Source: Pelecanus crispus (Eukaryota; Chordata; Aves; Pelecaniformes; Pelecanidae). Taken from it: DNA of 64,000 nt. Positions within the stretch are counted from its first letter, which is position 1. Each line of letters opens with the position of its first letter. The notes beneath the pieces are model-generated. The model was not told the DNA's origin. It saw nothing but the letters and a program-made list of their open reading frames with translations, and made no database searches. This document shows positions 23,001-33,012 of this stretch, piece by piece. Both the position numbers and the translations under genes were made by a program. Where the stretch lies: assembly GCF_030463565.1 (NCBI RefSeq), contig NC_134661.1, forward strand, positions 6,100,542-6,164,541, given 5' to 3'.

Positions 23001-26000
23001 AAAACAACCTGCCAGTCCCCACAGGGCTATTTAGGTGGTGCTGGAAAGGTAATCCAGCTGCGGCCATTCTCTTGGCAACAGCCAGAGCTTGGATGCTTTG
23101 ACTCTAATAACACCACCAGTACTCATTTATGCAAGGCAGTAAGTAGTGTAATATTTGTTCAGGTCTCTGTGCTCCCTCAAGCATAGCCATTCAGCTGGAG
23201 GCTTAATGTGCATTGCAGAATGAGGGTTCCCCTATCACAACCAGAGATGATAAGCCCTGTCCTTATTTGCTGGCTAATTACACAGTTTCCCTCAATATGT
23301 TACTAAGAGTGAAAAAAAGGAGTGATCTTTCTTTGTCTCTGCTTTGTGGTAAGTCCAGGGCAGGGAAACAAAGCACTGAAATTCATTTAACTGTCCAAGA
23401 TCCCAGATAGGAACGTGACAGGGAGTCACTCAGGAGAAAGGTTCTTCATTTCAGCTTCATCCCTAGCCTTCAGCATCCTCCAGGGTGCATCCCTTTTTTA
23501 ACTGATCAAGGGTGAGACACTCTGAAGTGACCCATCTGCAACTCATGCCCTTGGAAATAAAAATCAGTTATTTCTACCGAGATCCATCTTAGCGAGTTGT
23601 GTTGGTGGTAACAGGCTTGGGTGGCTCGTAAGTACCAGGTCCCTGGTACCTGGCCTAAATGGACTAATACAGACCTGACTAATACCTTCTCTGGCTGGCT
23701 CCAAAAATGAATAACCTGCCATACTGTGCTCAGACACAAGATCATGTATACAGTGTTGCCAAATAAATCATGAAACAATTCAGAAAATGTTTATCTGTGT
23801 TCCATTTGGCTATTGCTCGCTTCATTATCTTGTCAATAGCCTTTCCAGCTAAAAATACGTCTCAAGGCCCCAGGTTTGCATGTCAAGGCCCATTTGAAGG
23901 ACTAAACATGCAGCTCTTTTTGTGCATCTGACACATCTCATATCTCCTTTGAAGTGTTACCACTGTTTTTTGTAGACAACCCTGACAAGGAAAACTGGAC
24001 TGGAGTGGATTATTGTCTGTTTGTTGCACTATGGGTGGGTATTTCAATAAAGATTTAGTTAAATGCAAAGCACTAAGCAAACATCTGGGCAGAGAATCTG
24101 CTCTGCAATAAACAGAAGAATTCAGAGCATGAGCAAAAGAGTCGAGTGATGGTTCATTGCTCAGCATAAGGAAATGAACTCAGGAGGGTTCTGAGCATAA
24201 TTAAATCAATAGACTAAATATTTCACTTGCTTACCAACAATTTAGCACAGCACTTGACTGGGTCTCGTTCTGTTCTCTTACATAGCACTATAACTACCAA
24301 AGGCAGTGAAACATATTAGTTTGACAGTAGTATAGTTCAAAATTATGCCCAATATTTTCATTTTCAGGTGTTTATCTGCAGCTGGAAGATTGCCAAGAAT
24401 TAAATTAACCTTGGATTCTAGCAGATTCATGTGCTCTTGTACCCTGCCTGCGCCATTTTTGGGGACACAGTATGCTTACGACTACTGTCCTTTTAAAAAA
24501 GGTCTCCTTCACACTTCCAGATGACCTAAGTGAGTGGAAGCCAGGAGAGAACTGTGCAGAACCTACATTCTATTCCAACACAAGGAAGGTGTTGCAGATT
24601 GTCAAATAAAATGTTAACTTTGTATTTTTCCACCTGGAGAGAAACAAAATCAATGGGAGGTCTGACGACGCTTGGGAAACAACATAAAAGGCTGGCTAGT
24701 ATTCCCTGCTGCTTTGATCACTCTAACAGAAAAAAAAAAAGGGGGGCGGGGGGGCAGCTTCCAAGTGCCAAATAAGATTTGGATGCATTGGCCATGTAGT
24801 GGTGAGGGCTACTAAAAATTATCTGTTTCAGAACAAGAGAACCTCTGCTACAAAGGGGAAGCTGAGATAGACAGAAAGTGTCTTAACCATAAGTCTCACC
24901 CGCATGTCCTAATTCCTCCCAGCCCATAATACTCTTTCCATTTTAGTAATGCAAGCTTTCCATTTAATTGCTTATGTGGTCATTCGTAGAGCCTGACACC
25001 TGCTTTGTAAAGCATGGATGGGCTCAACTTTCATGCTATCCATCTTTCCCAGTGGGGTTTTACCAAAATTACAATTCACAAGGTGCAGCATATCACAGTT
25101 TCACCTCTCAGTCTCAATATCTGATACTTTCAGAAAAGCTGTATAGAGCCCCACATCTGTTGTGGGCAGAAAAGGCTTTATGCACTTAAAAAGCATTTGG
25201 GAAGAGGTTTTCAAAGGTGCAAATTCACATATCTTGCTTGCATGGGAATCCAAGCAGTCAGTGGAACAACTAAATAGCTGAATGTCTGCCTTATGCGCAG
25301 AAGTCCCATTGAACTGCAACACGAGTTGAGTGTCCAAAGCATTTTGACCTAGCCAAAAGCATCACATAAATGTGAAAGTCTTGCAGAATTTCAATCTGCT
25401 TGCATACCCTCTCATAACAGAAACCATTTGCATGAAAGGTACGTTCATTTTGTTTTCAAAATACAACATGAGGTAACTATCTGCATAAAGACATGTAAGA
25501 GGAAAGTAGCTGGTGTTGCCCATTAGAAATTTCCCATCCCTGAAGGGTTGCCAGGCTGCAGAATGGGTCTGCTTCCATTCAGCAGAATCCTGCCAAAAGC
25601 TGGGAAGCCCCGACCAGTCACTTCGCTTCTGCCGTGGGAGGGGATGCTTTCAGGCTGAGACACTCTCTGGGGTTTTGCTGAGCGGAAGCTCTGGGCCCCA
25701 CTCCTGCAAAGAAGTGCACTGTGCCGTGACCCAAAGGAACGTTTTCCAGTGTGCAGGGCCAGCCATGCGAGACTCCCTGGAGGACAAGAGCCTCTGACCA
25801 CAGCAGCTGAGGGCAAGGTCTGTTAGTTTTCCTTCTGTTCCTGCAGGGCTTTCTACAGAAGAGTCCCCTGAAGAAGCAGGAAACTTGCCCTTCAGAAGGT
25901 GCCCATGAGAAATGCCCTCTGGTGAGGTCACACCTATTTAAATGAGTTCTTGTGTCACTCTTGGGCTTTCAGTTTGGGAGAGTTTTTTGTTCTTCGGTGG

Positions 26001-29000
26001 GTTTTGGTTGTTGTTGCATTTTATTTTTATAGCTGGGGAAAAACGTATGGAAATGGTACCATTCCTCTTGAAACCTCCTATTTTGCTAAAAACCAATTTG
26101 AATCCAAGTCAAGGTGTCCCGATAGAAGATGTTGCCAGGACTTCTATGGGTCTCCTTTCACACAGGTACAGATAGAACAAAAATTTCTGCCTCTGCCTTT
26201 GCTTTCAAGCTGGCACTGTGCTTGTCTGGAATTGCAAATGCAGCTGTGGCCAGAGAACCAACTCTGTACCAGTGAGGCAGTAATGCCTTAGCATCTAGTG
26301 TGCTCTTTGCTTCCTCCAGCAACATAATGGTACATAACCTACTCATATCCCCATATTCCCTAGTCATCCTGCGGTTTAAGCATGTAAAGTTGGATTTAAT
26401 AATTGTCTTGGTTTATAATCCAGTCTCCTCCAGAAACCAGGTCCTTAGTATGAAATTTGCAAAGAAGCCTTAGGAAATTAAATGCCCAACTCCAGTTGCC
26501 TTTCACTGGCACTTCGGTCTGTGCCTCCCTCTGGCTCAGTCTTCCTTCTGGCTCAGTTACTGCAGCATCCCTGCTGTCTCTGACAGATCCCAAGCAGGAT
26601 AAAGGTCTCTTTTACATGTGCCCCAGTACGTGGTCGTATGCCTCTAGTCTGGTTACTCCATAATACAGCAGCTTAGACCACAGGGAAGTAATTTACCTGC
26701 AGGGTGAGAAATGTCAAACCCTGACATCCGTTTCTGGGAGTGCATGGCTAGGTGTTAGCCTAGGTCTCATTTACCTGGCTGTCCAGCAGCACAGTACCAC
26801 AGGTGTGCAAAACAAAACAGTTGCTCTTGCCAGGATTAGAGCCATCTGTTTCTACACTGGATACGGGATGCTTTGTCCCATACTTGACAAAAAGCTTCAC
26901 CCACTCCTCGGAAGCTCCCCGCGGACTTATTGCCCATCTATCCAAGATGCCCTTTTGCCAGAATACCCAAGTAACTCATTTTGGTTTTAATTGTACTGAA
27001 ACTCTCCGCAAGGCAGAGGAAAGCTCCTCCTATTTCCTAGGTAGGGAGCAGAGCAGGGCTTTTATGCTCTCACATTAGCCTAGGGCTCATGCAAGCACAC
27101 ACCAAGTTCCCCGGTCACCCATACTGCCTCTGCATCAATTTGTACTTTAGAGCAAGCCAATGGCTCGCATGTGGGCATTGGGACATCTATGTGGTCACAG
27201 GTGGTTTGAACCAGATGGTGCAGGAAACTTGAGGCCACAGCTGGTCACACTAACAGGAAATATAGGTGCACCAGAGACATCAAATGGAGACTCACAGATA
27301 TACTGAGAAGTCTAACTTCCACTGAAGCCTTTGGGACCTGGCACCTGAATACCTGTACAGTCACACAGGGGGTCTCCAGTAGAGCAGGCAATTGCACCCA
27401 AGCTGCTGCCTGCATCCCAGTCATCAGAATATTCTTCCTGTCTACCTTCACAGCCAAAGCACATAATTCATTGCTGTAATGGTATAGAAAAGAAGCAGAG
27501 TTAATAAGATAACAGTTCCATGTTGGAAAAAGGAACCTTAATCATGCAGTGACACAGCAGACAAAGACAGCAAATGCCAACAGCGAGTACAGACTCAGCC
27601 AGGCAGCCACCTACAGAAATTTCCCCTCAGCCCCTTCTGTGTCTTTGTAAACATAATGCCAGGCTCCTCTAGCAACCAGCCCAGGAGTCAGAGAGAAGTC
27701 TGGCCGCTCCACTGGCTGCTTCGTCTGACTGGTGTGAAAAAGACTTCCTCAGCCACAGAAGTCAAATCAAGGCAGTTACTATGTCTCATGAAGGCTTTCA
27801 GAATAGCCAGGAAGCATTGCTATAACAGGAGATTCAAGCCTTGAGACGCTCAGGGAGCATGGAGGGACAGGCAGGTATTGGGCACAAGTTGTCTTGTCTA
27901 GAAACTATCAACAGGGAATGGCTGACCTCGAGATATAGGTTTTGATCTCTTCTCATGCAGGCTTGTAATTCTGGCTTACCTTTGAAAATACTGCACGTGT
28001 CAAAGAAAAAATGCAAAGGAAAAATACCAATTAAGTTACCAATTTTGTTCTACGTAAAACATCAGGTTGTTAGTACTGTTTTGTCATTGCAGAAAGAAAA
28101 AAAAAAAGAAACGCAAACATACCATTAATGGACTTCTAAGATGGAGGATTAGATTCAAGATCTGAATCTAATCATCTTGCAATATGCTCCACATCATATA
28201 CCTACTGATTCTGAAAACAGCACAAGATAAAGGGGGAAACAAGGTGTGTTGCCATAGGGCTCCTGCTTGCTGCTTAACACTTGTCAGACAAATTGAAACA
28301 CGATTGAATAAGCAGTCAGAGCTTCTTGCCACAGGACGTCACAGTCTACGATATAATTTCACAAATATACATTTGAGCTTCTGAAGAGTTCAACTGAATA
28401 AAAGCAGGAGAAATGTGTAACAGACAGACTTAACTGCTAATAAGCTCAGAAAGGTATATGCATAGTAAACCAACCTCTGAACAACCTACAAGCTATTATA
28501 TAAAGAAGATTAATGTTAGTTCCATATCAGATAAGTCACGGGGAAATGTTTACGAAATTAGCTTCTTCCCTTCAGGTATATTGTATTATTCCAGGTTAAA
28601 GGAACAGCATGGTGCAATGCAAATGACGGCAGCGCAGTTGCAAAAATGAGCATCATCTATGGATCCATACATTTAGAATGAAAAACCTGGAGGAAGCAAC
28701 ACCTACCTGTATTACGATCAGTAAAGTATTCGAGCAAAGGTGGGTCAAGAGGAGTGAAATTATCTTGAAAACAAGAAAACTGATTTCCTGTAAAGTCATA
28801 ACTGTATTGCCCTCAACTGCTTTGTTCCTTATCTTTTTTATTAGTTGAAAAAAGTACATATCAAAAAAGGCACAGAAATAAGATTTCTCACAGGTTTCAC
28901 TTTTAAAAAGGAAAATTTTCTGGTATGTAACCACTGTAACCTTTGATATAATACCTGCATCCTGTTATTGTTTTTATGAATCATAGTCTTCCACTTGATT

Positions 29001-29221
29001 CATAGTGATGAATGCCAACAAAGCAGCAATGCTGCCCTGTGTTAATATCCCTGCTGGAAAATTAGCATCATGCCTTATCATTTGCCTCTGTTGAGCCATG
29101 CATCTCTTCACGAGTACTATCTCCCATGCTATGCTAATGCTTACTTATTCATTACAATCTTCAGCTTTTATCTCAGTTATGAAAAACAAATCAGAGCTCA
29201 CTTACATTTTTGCCAGTGCAT
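14098..29221 (-). CDS. POU2AF1: POU2AF1 (OCA-B / BOB.1 / OBF-1), five coding exons
   Basis: B-cell transcriptional coactivator that binds octamer DNA together with the POU domains of OCT1 or OCT2. Seen: five exons (29206-29221, 16988-17115, 16223-16265, 15861-16132, 14098-14409) with GT-AG introns join in one frame to 256 codons plus stop. The N-terminus MHWQKSSAPEQQ is followed by the OCA motif PYQGVRVKEPVKELL at residues 17-31 and a basic KRKRG run. Exon 4 carries the proline/serine/tyrosine-rich activation region with HEAVSCPY and ADMYVQPVCPSY. Exon 5 carries LTYFPW, GPQFV, LPISIPEP and the C-terminal LSVEGL. Known from memory: the human protein is also 256 residues and has the same blocks in the same order. 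Intron 1 is about 12 kb. The next gene downstream on the same strand encodes ankyrin repeats and may share exons with this one. Orthology is nearly certain; the activation role is known from mammals. Confidence 0.96.
15861..16132 (-). CDS. POU2AF1: POU2AF1 coding exon 4, activation region
   Basis: Ninety codons (residues 64-153) after a split glycine codon. Recognisable OCA-B blocks in order: CIDMD, EGALCSGWISQPSP, SLQPLTQW, HEAVSCPY, ADMYVQPVCPSY, VGPSSVLTY and PLITNFA. The region is rich in serine, proline and tyrosine, as expected of a transactivation segment. The acceptor follows CTCTCCTGTTTTTTAG and the donor is GCA|GTAAGT. Confidence 0.96.
16223..16265 (-). CDS. POU2AF1: POU2AF1 coding exon 3
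   Basis: A 43-base exon too short to stand out as an ORF. It reads VVLPHQPLPSYSPM and the first base of a glycine codon, matching the VVLPHQPL block of mammalian OCA-B. The acceptor is CTCTTCTAG and the donor is TGG|GTAATG. Its phases (0 in, 1 out) fit both neighbouring exons exactly. Confidence 0.93.
16988..17115 (-). CDS. POU2AF1: POU2AF1 coding exon 2, OCA motif
   Basis: Encodes 42 whole codons (residues 7-48) after a split serine codon. It contains PYQGVRVKEPVKELL, the peptide that contacts the POU domain and the octamer major groove, then KRKRG. The acceptor follows a strong pyrimidine tract (TTTTTTTTCCTCAG) and the donor is GCG|GTAAGA. The same OCA motif is known in POU2AF2, POU2AF3 and IkB-zeta; the flanking APEQ and the exons that follow identify OCA-B. 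Confidence 0.96.
20062..20132 (+). repeat. A-rich tract
   Basis: Seventy bases of almost pure A with scattered G, in POU2AF1 intron 1. It is similar in make-up to the tract at 44303. No retroposon body is recognisable next to it. Confidence 0.85.
24730..24762 (+). repeat. Poly(A)/poly(G) purine tract
   Basis: A run of A followed directly by GGGGGGCGGGGGGG. It is purine-only apart from one C, and could form unusual structures such as a G-quadruplex or triplex. Confidence 0.6.
25426..25433 (-). promoter_or_regulatory. Perfect octamer motif in POU2AF1 intron 1
   Basis: ATTTGCAT on the plus strand, an exact octamer for OCT1/OCT2 binding with OCA-B. An 8-base match alone is weak evidence of function. 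Confidence 0.25.
28617..28624 (+). promoter_or_regulatory. Perfect octamer motif near the POU2AF1 start
   Basis: ATGCAAAT about 600 bases downstream of the first coding exon, inside intron 1. This position would suit feedback by OCT2 with OCA-B. Motif match only. Confidence 0.3.
29206..29221 (-). CDS. POU2AF1: POU2AF1 coding exon 1 (MHWQK)
   Basis: Only 16 coding bases: five codons, MHWQK, and the first base of a split serine codon. The donor is T|GTAAGTGAG, close to ideal, and the phase fits the acceptor of the next exon at 17115. Mammalian OCA-B starts with MLWQK, so this 12 kb distant exon was chosen on sequence, phase and splice signal together. The ATG has A at -3. The reading frame is open for about 20 codons upstream, to a TAG. 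Confidence 0.88.
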
Positions 29222-29320
29222 ATTCTGTGTCAGGACGGAGTCTTTTTTCTCTTTGATGAAGATAGCTTGGCTTTTTAATAGCTAACGTGTGTTTGACTCC
29301 TTTACGGGGATGTGATAACT
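29222..29320 (-). other. Predicted POU2AF1 5' untranslated region
   Basis: About 100 bases between the inferred start and the ATG, assuming initiation 25-30 bases after the TATA-like box. It is open in the POU2AF1 frame for the last 20 codons and contains an in-frame CTG at 29231-29233, four codons before the ATG. The 5' end is a guess. Confidence 0.4.
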
Positions 29321-29340
29321 GACTGTCAGGATGTTTCTTT

Positions 29341-29388
29341 CAGCTTTTTAAAAGCCCCATGTTCCCGCTGAACCCTGTGATGTCATCA
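29341..29388 (-). promoter_or_regulatory. Likely POU2AF1 core promoter: TATA-like box and CRE-like site
   Basis: On the minus strand a TTTTAAAAAG box (29344-29354) lies about 125 bases before the ATG. About 25 bases further upstream is TGATGACATCACA, a CRE-like palindromic site (29377-29388). The spacing suggests a transcription start near 29320. I recall that the mammalian OCA-B promoter also depends on a CREB/ATF site. The start itself is inferred. Confidence 0.5.
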
Positions 29389-32300
29389 CATCCTCCAACC
29401 ACAACGACTTCTATATTTTCCCTTGCTCTATGTTGTTCTTCATGATGCTAAACAGTTCCTCCAAGAGCAGTGAACTCTGGAAGATATTATGCACAAAAAG
29501 ACACTCGATATCACCAAAATGTATTTGAACAAACAACAAACCTGGAACCTGCCACTCATGGGGCTTTTACCATAGATTTGCAGAATTAGGTCAAAAGGTT
29601 GTACAGCAGAAAAACCACGAGGGTCTTTAATTAAGATTTTGACCTTCTATGGCACTAAGGATGGTCTTGTTTCACGTAAGACAGCACACTGCTGCTTCAG
29701 ATGGCATACCTATTGGCTCCATACACTTCAGCTAGACTGAACTAGCCCACACACCATGTCTGCCTGGCCCTTTAAATGCGCAACACACTTAAAATACAAA
29801 ACTGGAGTGTTTGCTCCTGCCTTATGAGAATCTCAACTCCCTGGGGCCACTAAATTTGAACTTATGAGGAAACACCTGTAAACACTTCAAGCCTCATTAA
29901 ACGAGGGCGTCCTTCATTTAAAAAAGAAACCCTTTTTTCTGTTTTGTTTTTATCAAAATACAACACTTCCTACTAAAGAAGAGATGGCCTTTCCAAAATA
30001 GCTTGCAAAGCCAAAGGAAGGCTGAGGGACACTTGCCATAGGAGTTCAAATAAGTTCTTAGCGTTAATAACAGCACCATTACATCTTACCTATTCACACA
30101 CCATTGCATGAACATGACCTCTTAAACCTCTAAAATTCTTTCCTCTAAAAATCAGACCATCGTGATGAATTTTCACAAGTAACACTGACTTGGGAGCTTC
30201 ATTCCCAGAGGAATATTTGTTGGAGGCTGCACAGTGAGTTTAGGATTCTGGCATTCCTATCTTTCTGTTCAGTTTTTAAATCACTGAATTGCCATGGCCC
30301 CAAAGTTTGCTCTCACAAAATTCTCTTCCCATAAAAAGAACAAGGCAGGATCTGGTCAGTTCTTTGGCCAGGAGTCTATTAAAATAATTTCATTCTTTCA
30401 GGGATGCCAAACACCTCTTGAGAGTAGGTCCATTTTGTGAACCATTTTGCAACATACCGTTAGTACTATATTTAATGGAAAAACCCAGATTAATCAAATG
30501 AAGATGAATGCTTAATTGTATTCCCTCTAGTTCAAAGATCTGTCCAAAAACCACAAAGAGGCAAACCCCAAAAGCAAGCAGAATTGAAAGAAATAAGGAA
30601 TGTGTACCTCCACATGGCTGCCCTCCAAAATAGCACCCATCTCCTCAGTTCTCAGGCACAAGGGCATTGTTTAGCCACGTTTTGCATATCTGCATTAATG
30701 CTTGCTACCAGCCACACAGTATAATATCCTCTCTGCTGTTGAAGTGCTTAGTGACAGCAGGCAATCTGTTTGCTAATACTTCATAGGTGGACAGGTAAGC
30801 TAGAGTCTAACTCATAGCCCAATATCGTCAGATAAAGTGAGGAAGACTATTGAAACGGGCTTCAGTGGCATTTCAGTTACACCACAGCAGGAAGAATTTG
30901 GGGACTCTCATATCTCCGATATGAAAGCAGTATCATATTTCTCTCTAACCTAATGGAACTTCATTTTAGAAATGTCTTAAATTTGTAGAATTAAGATAAA
31001 TGCTTGTAATGCAACAGGAAATTCTTCCTGACAAATTATGTTCTTTGGAAAAATTTTAATTGTGCTTAGAAAATCTGTGGATAACATTAAATCACTCAGG
31101 ATTAAACTGTTTTTAAGGTCTTTATATCAATACTTAAAAATATGAAACCAGGCAGATAAAGTCTTGTTATAATAAACAGCTAAAATGAGGAAGTTGCAAA
31201 AAAGGGCATGTTTTCCACAGATAAAACAGCCAGCACTATTTTGGTGGCTGATAATCATCCATTTCCATATTTTACACAGAGTTACCAGATAAACTTTTGA
31301 CGTATTAACAAAGAATCACTCTCCAAAAAGTAACTTCACAGTTATACCTTAAGATATAAAGGGGCATGGGTGTGTAGCTTGGTGACCACACACCATACCA
31401 AGCAAAATAAAAGCTCTGTCAAGTATAAGCCTCTTCTCATTGCATGCATTTTACAGAAAAACTCAATTCTGTTAAGGACCATTTTACTAATGAGGTCCAA
31501 AGGAAGAGACAAAAGCAGAGAGAAAGATGAAAAACATCACTTAGCAAGTATTGTATTTGCCTCTTCTTCTGACAACTCTTCGCAAATCATTATTCAAGTT
31601 TATAGTCTATAAATATGGTTAGAGCCCAGACTATTGTTAGATGATCAAACAGCATTGACAGCAGGAAGGCTGCCTGTGGATAGCTGCACCTTTAACAGAT
31701 ACTCAGAAAATTAACTGCAGCCTTTGCCACTAGATGACTAGATGCAAATCCAGCTGCGTCCTGTCATGCCTTGACCAGTTCACCCTAAGACCAAAGCAAC
31801 AAGTTCTATGTCAGGCTACATGTTAGAGTCAATCAAACCTTGGTTTGGCAAGGAACATCTCTGCCTTGAGTCAAGGTACAATTTCTCATGTTTCTGGTGG
31901 CTACACTTTGAGTCATGTCCAGAGACCAAAAGATTCACAGGCAGCATTGTCATTTGGTCTACCGCCACACACAGCTGTTCAAAGGATAACCTGAAATTAG
32001 CTGCAAAGCACATTAGAGCATCCATGCACTGTATACAGTGCAGAAACCCTTCTCTTTAGACCTGCAGTGAGATGCATTTCTCCTAAGCAGGGTTGGTGGC
32101 TCTGTACACACAAGAACCAATCCACAGTTGCAGCAGATCCCATTGGATGCCTGCAGCTGATCTCAGCAAGGATGGTTAAGAGCAGAGTGCAAGGATGACT
32201 CAGACTGCACGTGCCTTATCTCCTCTTCCAGCCAAGATGAACCAAGTGTGGAAGAGAGATGCCCAGCACCAATCTTTCCTTCATTAAGGTATGCGGGATG

Positions 32301-32939
32301 TGCACCTCAGACAATGCTGGCTGGAAAACAAATACATCAGCTACAGCGTTAAGAAATCTGCAGCTCCCCTGCTAGTAAACCACCCACCAGCAACCAGCGG
32401 GCAAGACTTTCATCTGACCACTCAAAGAAGTTGCAGACAAATCCACCCTTTCCTCTTTTACACAGCAAAGACTGCCTCCGTATCCCATCTTGCCTGTGGG
32501 CATCAGTGGATTCACTAACATCCACTGCAAATGGCAGAGCCATACAGTCTCTAAAGAAACCTCTTGCCCCAGTTCCCCTCATTACAGAAATGCAGATAAG
32601 CAGGATAAAGTGATTGAGAGAAGACAGTTGTTCTGTAATCTTACAGCTAAGCTCACTGCAAATACCAATGGATATGTACTATAAGTCTGACACTCCTTGT
32701 AAGGGGGAATTAAAATGAAGAACTTTGCCTACTCAGTGCTGGTAGCAACATGGCCCTGCAAGAATTTTGGACATACAAATGATATAAAAACATAGGGATA
32801 TATTATGTTTGACAGTTTGAACCTGAGCTTTATCTCACTCTCTCATCTCTTTGATGTTGTCTTATTCACAGGACAGGAGTTGAGCTCATAAGTAATTTTC
32901 TTCCAAAAGTGGATTAATGGTGTTGACAGATGTCCTGGG

Positions 32940-33012
32940 TGTTGGTTTTTGTTGTTGTTGTGGGGTTTTTTTTGTGGATTTGTTTTTGTTTTGTTTTTTT
33001 GTTTTTTTTTAA
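32940..33012 (+). repeat. T/G-rich low-complexity tract
   Basis: Repeats of GTTGTTGTTG, TTTTTTTT and GTTTTTGTTTTG without a clear unit, next to no recognisable element. Confidence 0.7.

Larger units (their letters stand above)
17116..29205 (-). other. POU2AF1 intron 1, about 12 kb
   Basis: No coding exon could be supported on either strand. It contains a long A-rich tract (20062-20132), a G-rich run after poly(A) near 24730-24760, and perfect octamers at 25426-25433 and 28617-28624. The last is about 600 bases inside the intron, a plausible place for an intronic enhancer. A long first intron is also my recollection of the mammalian gene. Confidence 0.7.
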
